NCBI GenBank assembly: GCA_964425695.1
Contig: CAYRNF010000003.1
Coordinates: forward strand, 1 to 64,000
Direction of reading: 5' to 3'
DNA from: JAKPBU01 sp964425695
Lineage (GTDB): Bacteria; Pseudomonadota; Gammaproteobacteria; Xanthomonadales; Xanthomonadaceae
DNA length: 64,000 bases
Part shown: in pieces, positions 49,711 to 58,463 of the stretch
Numbering within the stretch: the first letter of the stretch is position 1
Layout of the letters: every line of letters begins with the position of its first letter
Notes under the pieces: model-generated
Seen by the model: the letters and a program-made list of their open reading frames with translations, nothing else
Told to the model about the DNA's origin: nothing
Database searches by the model: none
Position numbers and translations under genes: made by a program

Positions 49711-51474
49711 ATGGCAGGCGATCGTTTGGGGCAATTCCAGGCCGGGGCGCTGCGCAAGGCGTTCCGCCAGCGCTATCCGCTGTCCGCGCAGGCGCGTTAC
49801 CAGCCCATGCCGACCGAAGGCAAACTGCCTCCCGTGGCGCCGCCGGCGCCCGGCCCGGAGCACACGCCACGCCGTCCGTTCACCCTGCCCCGCCCGCCGT
49901 TCGCGGTGCGCGCGCTCAACAACCTCAGCTACGGCGTCACCGCCGCATCGCTGGCGGAGTTCCAGGCGCTGGGCGGCAGCGACGTGGCGCGGATGACGGC
50001 GTACGTGGACAGCCAGCTCGATCCGGCCGCCATCGACGACAGCGCGCTGGAACAGCGCCTGTCGGCCGCGGGCTACACCACGCTGGGCAAGGGCCTGCAG
50101 CAGCTGTGGGCGGACCACGTGGCCGCCGATCCCGCGTACGACGTGCGCATGCGCCCCGCGTTCGAGGTGCAGCGCGCCGCATTCGTGCGCGCGGCGTTCT
50201 CGCGGCGCCAGCTGTTCGAAGTGATGGTCAATTTCTGGCACGACCACTTCAACGTCACCGCCAGCGATTTCTCGGCCGGCCCGGTGTTCCCGCACTACGA
50301 CCGCGAAGTGATGCGGCGCCATGCGTTCGGCAATTTCCGGCAGATGCTGGAGGCGATGGCGCAGAGCACGTCGATGATGTACTACCTGGACAACCTGTCC
50401 AACACGCGCTCCGGCCCGAACGAGAACTTCGCCCGCGAGCTGCTGGAACTGCACACCCTGGGTGCGGAGAACTACCTGGGATTCGTGGATCCGTTCGCGG
50501 TGCCTCCGTGCCCGGAGGATCCCGCCTATCCGATCGGCTACACCGACATGGACGTGTACGAAACCGCGTCCGCCTTCACCGGCTGGACGGTGGCCAACGG
50601 CCACTGGCAGTACCCGGGCGAGAACGACGGTACGTTCGTGTACCGCGCGTCCTGGCACGACGCGGGCCCGAAGTTCGTGCTGGGCAGGTTCCTGAGCCCG
50701 GAACAGCCGGCGCTGAAGGACGGCCGCGACATCCTGGACCGGTTGGCGAGCCACCCGCGCGTGGCGCGCTTCATCTGCCGCAAGATCATCCGCAGGTTCT
50801 TCGCGGACGACCCGCCGCAGGCGCTGGTGGAAAGTTCGGCTGCCGTGTTCCGCGAGCACTGGCAACAGCCGGACCAGATCGCACGCACGCTCCGACACAT
50901 CCTGCTGTCGGAGGCCGCGTACGGCGCCTGGGGCAACAAGATGCGGCGGCCCTTCGAGGCCGCGGTGGCGGCCATCCGCTGCCTTGGCGTCGATTTCACC
51001 GTGCGCGTGGGCGACAGCAAGAGCGACGAGGTGATGTGGCGCATGGCCGCCACCGGACACAGCCCGCACGAGTGGCCTGCGCCCAACGGGTATCCGGACC
51101 GCAGCGCGGCGTGGTCCGGTACCAGCAGCATGGCGATGACCTGGAAGATGCTGAACTGGCTCACCGAAACGACCCATGCCAGCGCGCCACTGGCACCGGT
51201 CCTGGCCACGACCCGGAGCGCGCTGCCGCCGGACCAGTGGACGGCACGCAGGCTGGTGGATTTCTGGTGCCAACGCGCGCTGGGCTACCTGCCCACGGCC
51301 TCGCGGCGGCAGACGCTGGTGGCCTTCATGGCCCAGAACGGCGATCCGGACAGCTACGTGATCACCGACACCGATGCCTGGGCCGCCAGCGATCCGAAAC
51401 GGCACTACAACCAGCAACGCCTGCGCAGCATGGTGTCGCTGGTGCTGATGTCGCCCGAATTCCTTGCCCGCTGA
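49711..51474 (+). CDS. DUF1800-family protein
   Basis: A 587-residue protein of DUF1800, a family of unknown function that nearly always sits beside DUF1501. Recognisable stretches: LFEVMVNFWHDHFNV, DREVMRRHAFGNFRQML, MMYYLDNLSNTRSGPNENFA, RELLELHTLGAENY and DVYETASAFTGWTV. No signal peptide can be seen before the domain; a GAGGGGG stretch precedes the ATG at 49711 and an upstream Met is possible. The DUF1501 gene begins 10 bp downstream. Confidence 0.88.
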   Translation: MAGDRLGQFQAGALRKAFRQRYPLSAQARYQPMPTEGKLPPVAPPAPGPEHTPRRPFTLPRPPFAVRALNNLSYGVTAASLAEFQALGGSDVARMTAYVDSQLDPAAIDDSALEQRLSAAGYTTLGKGLQQLWADHVAADPAYDVRMRPAFEVQRAAFVRAAFSRRQLFEVMVNFWHDHFNVTASDFSAGPVFPHYDREVMRRHAFGNFRQMLEAMAQSTSMMYYLDNLSNTRSGPNENFARELLELHTLGAENYLGFVDPFAVPPCPEDPAYPIGYTDMDVYETASAFTGWTVANGHWQYPGENDGTFVYRASWHDAGPKFVLGRFLSPEQPALKDGRDILDRLASHPRVARFICRKIIRRFFADDPPQALVESSAAVFREHWQQPDQIARTLRHILLSEAAYGAWGNKMRRPFEAAVAAIRCLGVDFTVRVGDSKSDEVMWRMAATGHSPHEWPAPNGYPDRSAAWSGTSSMAMTWKMLNWLTETTHASAPLAPVLATTRSALPPDQWTARRLVDFWCQRALGYLPTASRRQTLVAFMAQNGDPDSYVITDTDAWAASDPKRHYNQQRLRSMVSLVLMSPEFLAR

Positions 51475-51484
51475 GGACGCCGCC

Positions 51485-52975
51485 ATGACCCGAATCGAGA
51501 TGAACCGTCGCGCGTTCCTCAAGGGCTGCTGCGCCACCGCTGCGGTGGGCGCGGTAGGCCCCACCCTGCTGTTCTCGGGCGTTGCGCACGCCGACGCCAA
51601 CAGCTACGACACCTTCGTGCTGGTGTTCCTGCGCGGCGGAATCGACGGCCTGAACCTGGTGGTGCCCACCTCCGGCAACGACCGCATCCACTACGAACAG
51701 GCCCGCCCCAATCTGGCGATCCCGGCCACCGGTACGTACGGCGCGCTGCCGCTCACCCTGGCGGGAGGCACCGCCACCGCGTTCGGGCTGCATCCGTCGG
51801 CGACCGGCCTGCGCGATATCTGGGATGCCGGGCGCATGGCGATCGTGCACGGCTGCGGCATGCAGACCACCGTCACGCGCAGCCATTTCGACGCGCAGCT
51901 GTTCCTGGACCTGGGAACGCCCGGGCAGCAGTCCACCGGCAGCGGCTGGCTCGCACGCGCGTGGCGCAACCAGTCGACTTCGGCCGGCAGCCCGGTCATG
52001 CCGGCCCTGGCGGTGAACAGCCGCATGCCGGCCAACCTGCTGGGCGCACCCGATGCGATGGCCATGGGCAGCCCCACGGATTTCGCGTTGAACGCCGGCG
52101 CCTGGCAATGGCAGATGTACCGCAGCGGCCTGCCCGCCGGCACCCGCGGCGTCAACGAGACGCTGGCCAACCTGTGGCATGGCGGCACCCGGCTGGAAAC
52201 GTCCGGCCGCCGCGCCGATGCATCGCTGCGCGTGGTGGCCCAGCAGCCGTTTACCGGGACCCTGCCCGCCGGCTGGCCGACCAGCACCTTCGCCCGCCAG
52301 CTGTGGACCGTGGCGCAGGCGATCCGCTTCAACCTGGGCCTGCGCTACGCAACCGTGGACCTGGGCGGCTGGGACACGCACGACGGCCAGGGCACCGCCG
52401 GCAGCGGTTACCACTACTACCAGAACAAGATCGCGGAGCTGTCGCAGGCGCTTGCCGCCTTCCATGCCGAACTCAGCAATGGCGGCGAGATGTCGCGCGT
52501 GACGGTGGCGGTGCAGTCCGAGTTCGGCCGCCGCGTGCGCGAGAACGGCAGCCGCGGCACGGACCACGGTTACGGCAATCCCATGCTGGTGCTGGGCGGT
52601 GCGGTCAACGGCCGGAACTTCTACGGCAACTGGCTGGGACTGGCGCCGGAAACCCTGTCGCCCACCTTCGGCGACGTGCCGGTCACCACCGACTTCCGGC
52701 GCGTCTTCTCCGAGATGCTGATCAGGCGCATGGGCAACACGCGGATCAGCGACATCTTCCCCGGCTATGCCGGCTACGCCCCGCTGGGCCTGTTCCAGGG
52801 CAGCGATGCACCGACCACGGCACAGCCCTCCGTCATGGACGAAACCGCCGCGCATACGCGGGCAGCACCGGCGCCGGTCGCCGCGTACGCGCCGGGACCG
52901 GCGCCGTTCGATGGCGGCATCACCCTGCGGACTTGGCGCACGCTGCTGGACAAGGCCGCGATGCGGCTGAGGTAA
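51485..52975 (+). CDS. DUF1501-family protein with Tat signal
   Basis: A 496-residue protein of DUF1501 (alkaline-phosphatase/sulfatase-like superfamily). The N-terminus MTRIEMNRRAFLKGCCATAA is a twin-arginine signal ending AHADA. Landmarks: FLRGGIDGLNLVVP, IVHGCGMQTTVTRSHFDAQL, LGGWDTHDGQG and VQSEFGRRVRENGSRGTDHG, the last carrying Asp/His typical of metal sites in this fold. GAGG is 8 nt upstream of the ATG. Together with DUF1800 it forms a two-gene unit; the biological role is unknown. Export folded suggests a bound metal. Confidence 0.9.
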   Translation: MTRIEMNRRAFLKGCCATAAVGAVGPTLLFSGVAHADANSYDTFVLVFLRGGIDGLNLVVPTSGNDRIHYEQARPNLAIPATGTYGALPLTLAGGTATAFGLHPSATGLRDIWDAGRMAIVHGCGMQTTVTRSHFDAQLFLDLGTPGQQSTGSGWLARAWRNQSTSAGSPVMPALAVNSRMPANLLGAPDAMAMGSPTDFALNAGAWQWQMYRSGLPAGTRGVNETLANLWHGGTRLETSGRRADASLRVVAQQPFTGTLPAGWPTSTFARQLWTVAQAIRFNLGLRYATVDLGGWDTHDGQGTAGSGYHYYQNKIAELSQALAAFHAELSNGGEMSRVTVAVQSEFGRRVRENGSRGTDHGYGNPMLVLGGAVNGRNFYGNWLGLAPETLSPTFGDVPVTTDFRRVFSEMLIRRMGNTRISDIFPGYAGYAPLGLFQGSDAPTTAQPSVMDETAAHTRAAPAPVAAYAPGPAPFDGGITLRTWRTLLDKAAMRLR

Positions 52976-53096
52976 GCCCTGCCCGGCACCTGCTGGCGTG
53001 CCGGGGAGGCACGACGCGCACGGCTGCAGGCCTGGGCTGGCCGGATCGTGGCGATCCCGGCCAGCCCTTTCCCACGGCGGCGCCAGGAGGCCCCGA

Positions 53097-53990
53097 ATGC
53101 CCGGATCGCAATCCCTGCTGTCCACCCGTCGCGGCGAATTCCGCCAGCTTTATCGCGCGCTGCGGCGCCGGCCGGCGGCATTCGACGCGACGCCCATCGT
53201 GTTCTGCGAAGGCGACTCGTGGTTTTCCACGCCGCTGTCGATGAACCTGCTGGACTGGCTGGTCTGGCCCGAGCCCGACACCGAGGCGCGCGGCGTGCCG
53301 CTGTTCGGCGCCGGCGGGCTGTTCTTCCGTGCCGAGGAAAGCGGCGATCGGGCGCTGGACATGTTCGCGTCGCGCGGCGTCCGCGACCTGGCCGACTGGT
53401 ACGGCGGCTTCGAGTTCGACCTGGTGCTGCTCAGCGCCGGCGGCAACGATTTCGTCGACGGTTTCCTGCGCGACACCTTCCGCGGCGCGGGGCGCATGGA
53501 CGTGGAATCGGCCTGGCGGCGCGTGGCGGAAACGGGCCGCTACGAGCAGGTGCGCGATGCCTACCGCGACCTCGTCGCGCGCTTCCAGGCGCTGCGCCCG
53601 CACACCCCCATCCTGGCCCACACCTACGACTATCCGCGGCGCATGGGCCAGGCCGCAAGGTTCACGCTGGGCAACATCGGCGCGGCCGCGCTGCTCGCGC
53701 AGGGCACCGGCCCGTGGATCGGCAATCGCATGGCGCACGTGCTGCCCGCCGCTGCGGACCAGCGGCGCTTCGCGCAGCGCCTGATCGACGGCTTCGTGGA
53801 GCGCGTGCTCGTGCCGCTGCGCGACGATCCGCGCACCGGCCGCGTGTTCGACTTCGTGGACCTGCGCGGCACGCTGGCGCGCGATGCGCTGTGGTTCGAC
53901 GAGATGCATCCCACCAGCGCAGGCTTCGCCCAGCTGGCGGAACGCTTCCGCCGCGGCATGCGCGCCAAGCTGGAACTGCGCCTGGGCTGA
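53097..53990 (+). CDS. SGNH/GDSL-type hydrolase
   Basis: A 297-residue SGNH hydrolase: block I IVFCEGDSWFSTP with nucleophile Ser (GDSW), block III LLSAGGNDFVDG, and the Asp-His pair in DEMHPTSAGFAQLAE. No signal peptide, so it acts inside the cell. AGGAGG (53085-53090) lies 6 nt before the ATG. It follows the DUF1501 gene by 121 bp on the same strand and may be part of that unit. Substrate unknown; esterase or acyl-hydrolase action is expected. Confidence 0.85.
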   Translation: MPGSQSLLSTRRGEFRQLYRALRRRPAAFDATPIVFCEGDSWFSTPLSMNLLDWLVWPEPDTEARGVPLFGAGGLFFRAEESGDRALDMFASRGVRDLADWYGGFEFDLVLLSAGGNDFVDGFLRDTFRGAGRMDVESAWRRVAETGRYEQVRDAYRDLVARFQALRPHTPILAHTYDYPRRMGQAARFTLGNIGAAALLAQGTGPWIGNRMAHVLPAAADQRRFAQRLIDGFVERVLVPLRDDPRTGRVFDFVDLRGTLARDALWFDEMHPTSAGFAQLAERFRRGMRAKLELRLG

Positions 53991-54119
53991 CACGTCCGCC
54001 GCGAGCCGGCCGCAGCGCCCCGCGAAGGGTAGACGCCGCTCCGCACGCAAGCCGCCACGCGCGCCCCTCCATGCGTGCGTCAGCGCCCGCCGCATGCGCG
54101 CCCGATCGCGCCCGGGCCA

Positions 54120-54146
54120 CAAAGAAAAAGCGGGCCGAAGCCCGCT
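54120..54146 (-). terminator. Rho-independent terminator of pnp
   Basis: On the minus strand AGCGGGC, loop TTCG, GCCCGCT, then TTTTCTTT. It lies 30 nt past the pnp stop and ends the translation operon. Confidence 0.9.
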
Positions 54147-54176
54147 CTTTCCGGAATCGATGACGGCGCGCGGCGA

Positions 54177-56285
54177 TTACTCCGCCGAAACGCCCTCGCC
54201 TTCTTCCACGGCCTTCATCGACAGGCGGATGCGGCCCTGCTTGTCGACTTCCAGCACCTTGACCTTGACCACGTCGCCTTCCTTGAGCTTGTCGGAGACC
54301 TTCTCGACGCGCTCGTTGGAGATCTGCGACACGTGCACCAGTCCGTCCTTGCCGGGCGAGATGGTGACGAAGGCGCCGAAGTCCATCAGCTTGACCACCT
54401 TGCCCTCGTAGATGCGGCCCGGCTCCACGTCGCTGGTGATCTGCTCGATGCGCGACTTGGCGGCCTGTCCGGCGGCGGCGTTCACCGATGCGATGGTGAT
54501 GGTGCCGTCGTCCTGGATGTCGATCTGCGTGCCGGTTTCCTTGGTGATCGCCTGGATCACCGAACCGCCCTTGCCGATCACTTCGCGGATCTTGTCGGGG
54601 TGGATCTTGATGGTGATCAGGCGCGGCGCGAACTCGGACAGCTCCTCGCGCGGCGTGGTCAGCGCGCTGGCCATCTCGCCGAGGATGTGCAGGCGGCCCT
54701 GCTTGGCCTGCGCCAGCGCCACCTTCATGATCTCCTCGGTGATGCCCTGGATCTTGATGTCCATCTGCAGCGCGGTGACGCCTTCGGCGGTACCGGCGAC
54801 CTTGAAGTCCATGTCGCCCAGGTGGTCTTCGTCGCCCAGGATGTCCGACAGCACCACGTAGTCGTCGCCTTCCTTCACCAGGCCCATCGCGATGCCCGCG
54901 ACCGGCGCCTTGATCGGCACGCCCGCGTCCATCAGCGCCAGCGAGGAACCGCACACCGAGGCCATCGAGGACGAGCCGTTCGACTCGGTGATCTCAGATA
55001 CCACGCGGATCGTGTACGGGAAGGATTCCATGGACGGCATCACCGCCAGAACGCCGCGCTTGGCCAGGCGGCCGTGGCCGATCTCGCGGCGCTTCGGGCC
55101 CATCATGCGGCCGGCTTCACCGACCGAGTAGGGCGGGAAGTTGTAGTGGAACAGGAAGTGTTCCTTGTACTCGCCACCGACGGCATCGATGATCTGGCCG
55201 TCGCGCGCGGTGCCCAGCGTAACCGCGACGATCGCCTGCGTCTCCCCGCGGGTGAACAGCGACGAGCCGTGCACGCGCGGCAGCACGCCCACCTTGGAGG
55301 TGATCGGGCGCACCGTATCCAGCGCGCGGCCGTCGATGCGGACCTTGGTCTTGAGCACCGCGTCGCGCATGGTGCGGTATTCGAACTCGCCGAATTCCTT
55401 CGACAGCTCGGCGGTGGTCCAGCCGTTGGCCTCGATGCCGGGCTGCAGCTCGCCCAGGACTTCCTTCTTCGCGGTGCCGATGCTGGTGCGGCGCTCGCCC
55501 TTGTCGCTGATCGAGAACGCCTTGGCCAGGCGGTCGCCGATCGCGTTGCGCAGCGACTCGATCATGCCTTCGTTCTTCGGCGGTGCCTGCCAGTCCCACT
55601 TCTCGCGGCCGGCTTCGGCGACCAGTTCGTTGATCGCGGCGATCGCCACCTGCATCTGCTGGTGGCCGAACACCACCGCGCCGAGCATCACTTCCTCGGA
55701 CAGCTCCTGCGCCTCGGATTCGACCATGAGCACCGCGCTCGCCGTACCGGCGACCACCAGCTCAAGCTGCGATTCCTTCAGCTCCGACACGGTCGGGTTG
55801 AGCAGGTACTGGCCGTCCTTGTAACCGACCTTGGCCGCGCCGATCGGGCCCTGGAACGGCGCACCGGTCAGCGCCAGCGCGGCGGACGAGCCGATCAGGG
55901 CGAGCACGTCGCCGTCGATCTCCGGGTTCAGCGACATCACCGTGGCGATGATCTGGACCTCGTTGCGGAACTCTTCCGGAAACAGGGGGCGGATCGGGCG
56001 ATCGATCAGGCGCGAGGTCAGCGTTTCCTTCTCCGTCGCGCGGCCTTCGCGCTTGAAGAACCCACCGGGGATGCGGCCGCCGGCGTAGAACTTCTCCTGG
56101 TAGTCCACCGTCAGCGGGAAGAAGTCCTGGCCTTCGCGCTGGGTCTTGGCCGCAACCGCGGTGCACAGCACCATCGTGCCTTCGCACGAGATCATGACCG
56201 CGCCGCCGGCCTGGCGCGCGATCTCTCCGGTTTCCAGCGTGACCTGGTGCTTGCCGTACTGGAAGGATTTGGTGATTTTCGCCAC
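54177..56285 (-). CDS. pnp: Polynucleotide phosphorylase (GTG start)
   Basis: PNPase degrades RNA phosphorolytically in the degradosome. 702 aa: two RNase PH domains (TGEIARQAGGAV; DRPIRPLFPEEFRNEVQII; FLFHYNFPPYSVGE; catalytic Asp residues in GLVKEGDDYVVLSDILGDED), a KH domain (IREVIGKGGSVIQAI) and an S1 domain (YEGKVVKLMDFGAFVTISPG). I use GTG at 56283-56285 (VAKITKSFQYG), which matches the family N-terminus; an ATG further up would add a tail not seen in relatives. It follows rpsO; the gap holds a terminator that probably attenuates read-through. Confidence 0.96.
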   Translation of the reverse strand: MAKITKSFQYGKHQVTLETGEIARQAGGAVMISCEGTMVLCTAVAAKTQREGQDFFPLTVDYQEKFYAGGRIPGGFFKREGRATEKETLTSRLIDRPIRPLFPEEFRNEVQIIATVMSLNPEIDGDVLALIGSSAALALTGAPFQGPIGAAKVGYKDGQYLLNPTVSELKESQLELVVAGTASAVLMVESEAQELSEEVMLGAVVFGHQQMQVAIAAINELVAEAGREKWDWQAPPKNEGMIESLRNAIGDRLAKAFSISDKGERRTSIGTAKKEVLGELQPGIEANGWTTAELSKEFGEFEYRTMRDAVLKTKVRIDGRALDTVRPITSKVGVLPRVHGSSLFTRGETQAIVAVTLGTARDGQIIDAVGGEYKEHFLFHYNFPPYSVGEAGRMMGPKRREIGHGRLAKRGVLAVMPSMESFPYTIRVVSEITESNGSSSMASVCGSSLALMDAGVPIKAPVAGIAMGLVKEGDDYVVLSDILGDEDHLGDMDFKVAGTAEGVTALQMDIKIQGITEEIMKVALAQAKQGRLHILGEMASALTTPREELSEFAPRLITIKIHPDKIREVIGKGGSVIQAITKETGTQIDIQDDGTITIASVNAAAGQAAKSRIEQITSDVEPGRIYEGKVVKLMDFGAFVTISPGKDGLVHVSQISNERVEKVSDKLKEGDVVKVKVLEVDKQGRIRLSMKAVEEGEGVSAE

Positions 56286-56429
56286 GTGAGGGAGTTTCCT
56301 GTCTTTGTCTTGCGATGAACCGCTAGGGCCCTTGCCGGAAGCGGGTGCCGGCGCCATCGCCGGCGTGGGTATGCGTGCCCTGTGCGTGCGCGGATCGGAG
56401 TCCGCCCGGATCGGGCCAATCCGGCCTGC

Positions 56430-56462
56430 AAAAACGAACCGCGGCGCATCTCTGCGCCGCGG
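56430..56462 (-). terminator. Terminator/attenuator between rpsO and pnp
   Basis: CCGCGGCGC and GCGCCGCGG with a 6-nt loop, followed on the minus strand by TTCGTTTTT. rpsO-pnp operons usually carry a partial terminator here, with the hairpin cut by RNase III or E in autoregulation. Confidence 0.85.
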
Positions 56463-56471
56463 CCGGGTGGA

Positions 56472-56732
56472 TCAGCGACGCAGGCCGAGCTTCTCGATGA
56501 GGCTCTTGTAGCGTTCGAAATCCTTCTTGTGCAGGTAGTCGAGCAGGCTGCGACGGCGGTTGACCATCTTCAGCAGGCCGCGCCGGCTGTGGTGGTCCTG
56601 CTTGTGGGTCTTGAAGTGCTCGGTGAGCTGGACGATGCGCGCCGTGAGTAGGGCGACCTGCACTTCCGGGGAGCCGGTGTCGGCGGCGCCGCGCTTGTGT
56701 TCGTTGATGATGCTGCCGGTGTCGATGGACAT
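56472..56732 (-). CDS. rpsO: 30S ribosomal protein S15
   Basis: 86 aa, full length for the family: MSIDTGSIINEHKRGAADTG, SPEVQVALLTARIVQLTEHF, and the rRNA-binding DHHSRRGLLKMVNRRRSLLD. It binds the central domain of 16S rRNA. Upstream AGG and TTAGG precede the ATG. Lies between truB and pnp, as in most gammaproteobacteria. Confidence 0.97.
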   Translation of the reverse strand: MSIDTGSIINEHKRGAADTGSPEVQVALLTARIVQLTEHFKTHKQDHHSRRGLLKMVNRRRSLLDYLHKKDFERYKSLIEKLGLRR

Positions 56733-56846
56733 GCCTAAGGACCTCTAGGTGGATGCGGAACCCGCAGGAACGCGTCCCGGGATCCGGGACAGGCACCGCG
56801 CGGTTCGCCGCTGGCTGGATGGGACGCCGGGAAAACCGGTGTCTGC

Positions 56847-56875
56847 AAAAAGAAACGCCGGCTGGAAAACCGGCG
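56847..56875 (-). terminator. Rho-independent terminator of truB
   Basis: On the minus strand CGCCGG, an 8-nt loop, CCGGCG, then TTTCTTTTT. It lies 38 nt past the truB stop, so rpsO probably has its own promoter. Confidence 0.8.
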
Positions 56876-56913
56876 CGCGAATTGTAGCGGCGAAAGCCTT
56901 TGCGGACAAGGCG

Positions 56914-57894
56914 TTAGCGCGGCCCCGTAGAAGCCGGGGCGGTGCCGGAAGCCGGCTGCGAGACGGCCCAGGCGAACATGCGCCGCGGATGCAGCTGGCC
57001 CTGCGGATCCACTTCGGCCAGACCCAGCACGCGGCCAGCCGGCCCGAACACCGCCACCTCGCCCGCCGGCCGGAAACCGCCCTGCAAGGCGCGCCCGTAC
57101 GCCAGGTGCCGGGCCTGGGCGTGGTCCACGACCACTTCGGGCCAGGCCGCCATGCCGCTCTCGATCGGCAGCAGGCAGGCGTCCAGGCTGGCTTCGCCGC
57201 GCCGGGCCAGCTCCTCCAGCGCATCGATGGTCCACATGCGCGGATCCCGGAACGGGTCCACCCACAGCCGCCGCAGCTCCACCACGTGCGCGCCGCAGCC
57301 CAGCGCCTCGCCCAGGTCGCGCACCAGGCTGCGCACATAGGTTCCCGACCCGCACTCCACGTGCAGGCGCAGCAGCGGCTCGCCGCCGTCGAGCAGGTCG
57401 GCCGCGGACTGCAGTTCGAACGCGTGCACATCCACCTCGCGCGCGTCCACCTCGATCGCCTCGCCGCGGCGCGCCTTGGCGTACAGCGGCTCGCCGCCGC
57501 GCTTGAGCGCCGAATAGATCGGGGGACGCTGCGCGATGCGGCCGATGAGCGGCTGCAGCGCGGCGTCCAGGTCGTCGATGGTCAGCGCGGGTACCGGCGC
57601 TTCGCGAAGCACCTGGCCGTCGGCGTCGTCGGTATCGGTGACCACGCCCAGTCGCGCGACGGTGTCGTAGGCCTTGCGCGCGCCGAGCAGCCCGCCTGCG
57701 ATCTTGGTGGCTTCGCCGAAGCACACCGGCAGCAGCCCGGTCGCCAGCGGATCCAGGCTGCCGGTGTGGCCCGCCTTCTCCGCGCGGAACAGGTGGCGCA
57801 CGCGTTGCAGCGCCTGGTTGGAACTCAGGCCGCGCGGCTTGTCGAGCAGCAGGATGCCGTCGAGCTTGCGGAACTTGCGGCGCGGCTTGCTCAT
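56914..57894 (-). CDS. truB: tRNA pseudouridine-55 synthase TruB
   Basis: Makes pseudouridine 55 in the T loop of tRNAs. 326 aa; start MSKPRRKFRKLDGILLLDKP. Catalytic Asp48 in GHTGSLDPLATGLLP, KxYxxxx loop RKAYDTVARLG, and the C-terminal PUA-like domain (HLAYGRALQGGFRPAGEVAVFG). It follows rbfA by 78 bp, an interval that contains a GTAGGGTGGGCC dyad. Confidence 0.95.
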   Translation of the reverse strand: MSKPRRKFRKLDGILLLDKPRGLSSNQALQRVRHLFRAEKAGHTGSLDPLATGLLPVCFGEATKIAGGLLGARKAYDTVARLGVVTDTDDADGQVLREAPVPALTIDDLDAALQPLIGRIAQRPPIYSALKRGGEPLYAKARRGEAIEVDAREVDVHAFELQSAADLLDGGEPLLRLHVECGSGTYVRSLVRDLGEALGCGAHVVELRRLWVDPFRDPRMWTIDALEELARRGEASLDACLLPIESGMAAWPEVVVDHAQARHLAYGRALQGGFRPAGEVAVFGPAGRVLGLAEVDPQGQLHPRRMFAWAVSQPASGTAPASTGPR

Positions 57895-57901
57895 GTCGGG
57901 C

Positions 57902-57931
57902 GATTGTAGGGTGGGCCCAGGCCCGCCATCA
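57902..57931. repeat. GTAGGG dyad upstream of truB
   Basis: ATTGTAGGGTGGGCCCAGGC continuing CCGCCATCAC. GGTGGGCC and GGCCCGCC pair around a 2-nt centre. Nearly identical to the element before infB at 61100. Confidence 0.7.
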
Positions 57932-57972
57932 CGCCAGGCGCGAAGCCGGCCGACGGCGCGCCTCGGCACGCC

Positions 57973-58344
57973 TTACGGCGTCTCGTCGCCCGGACTGGCG
58001 TCGCCGATCTCGCGCAGCAGGTTGTCGATGCGCTCGCCGCGATCCACCGAATCGTCGTAGTGGAAGTGCAGCTCGGGGACGTGGCGCAGCTTCACCGCGC
58101 GCGCCAGGCGGAAGCGGATCTCGCCGGCGGCCGCCTTCAGGCCTTGCATCGCATCCTTGGCCCGCTCCGGTTGCAGCGCGGTGACGAACACCTTGGCGTG
58201 CGCCATGTCGCGGCTGACCTCCACGTCGGACACGCTGACCGAGGGAAGCCCATGCTCGGCCACGGCGTCGCGCACGAGCGCGCCCAGGGCGCGGCGCAGC
58301 TCGGCTTCGATGCGGTCGGTGCGGTGGAAGGATTTCTGGGGCAT
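57973..58344 (-). CDS. rbfA: 30S ribosome-binding factor A
   Basis: Assists 16S rRNA 5'-end maturation on the 30S subunit. 123 aa with the KH-like core: FHRTDRIEAELRRALGALVR, VSVSDVEVSRDMAHAKVFVT, VPELHFHYDDSVDRGERID. Lies between infB and truB in the conserved order. Confidence 0.95.
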   Translation of the reverse strand: MPQKSFHRTDRIEAELRRALGALVRDAVAEHGLPSVSVSDVEVSRDMAHAKVFVTALQPERAKDAMQGLKAAAGEIRFRLARAVKLRHVPELHFHYDDSVDRGERIDNLLREIGDASPGDETP

Positions 58345-58359
58345 GGTTCGGGGGCCTGT

Positions 58360-58460
58360 TCGGGGCTCGGGACCCGGAGTTCGTGGTTCGGGAGCCGAAG
58401 TTCAAGAGCGGCGTGCCGGATGGCGTTGCGTTCTTGTCTTCCGGATCCCGGGTCCCGGCT
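58360..58460. repeat. Element with terminal inverted repeats filling the rbfA-infB gap
   Basis: CGGGACCCGG at 58368-58377 and its exact inverted copy CCGGGTCCCG at 58448-58457 bound ~70 bp with no gene; imperfect GTTCGGG and GAGCCG repeats extend the ends. It looks like a short non-autonomous inserted element. Confidence 0.5.
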
Positions 58461-58463
58461 CTC

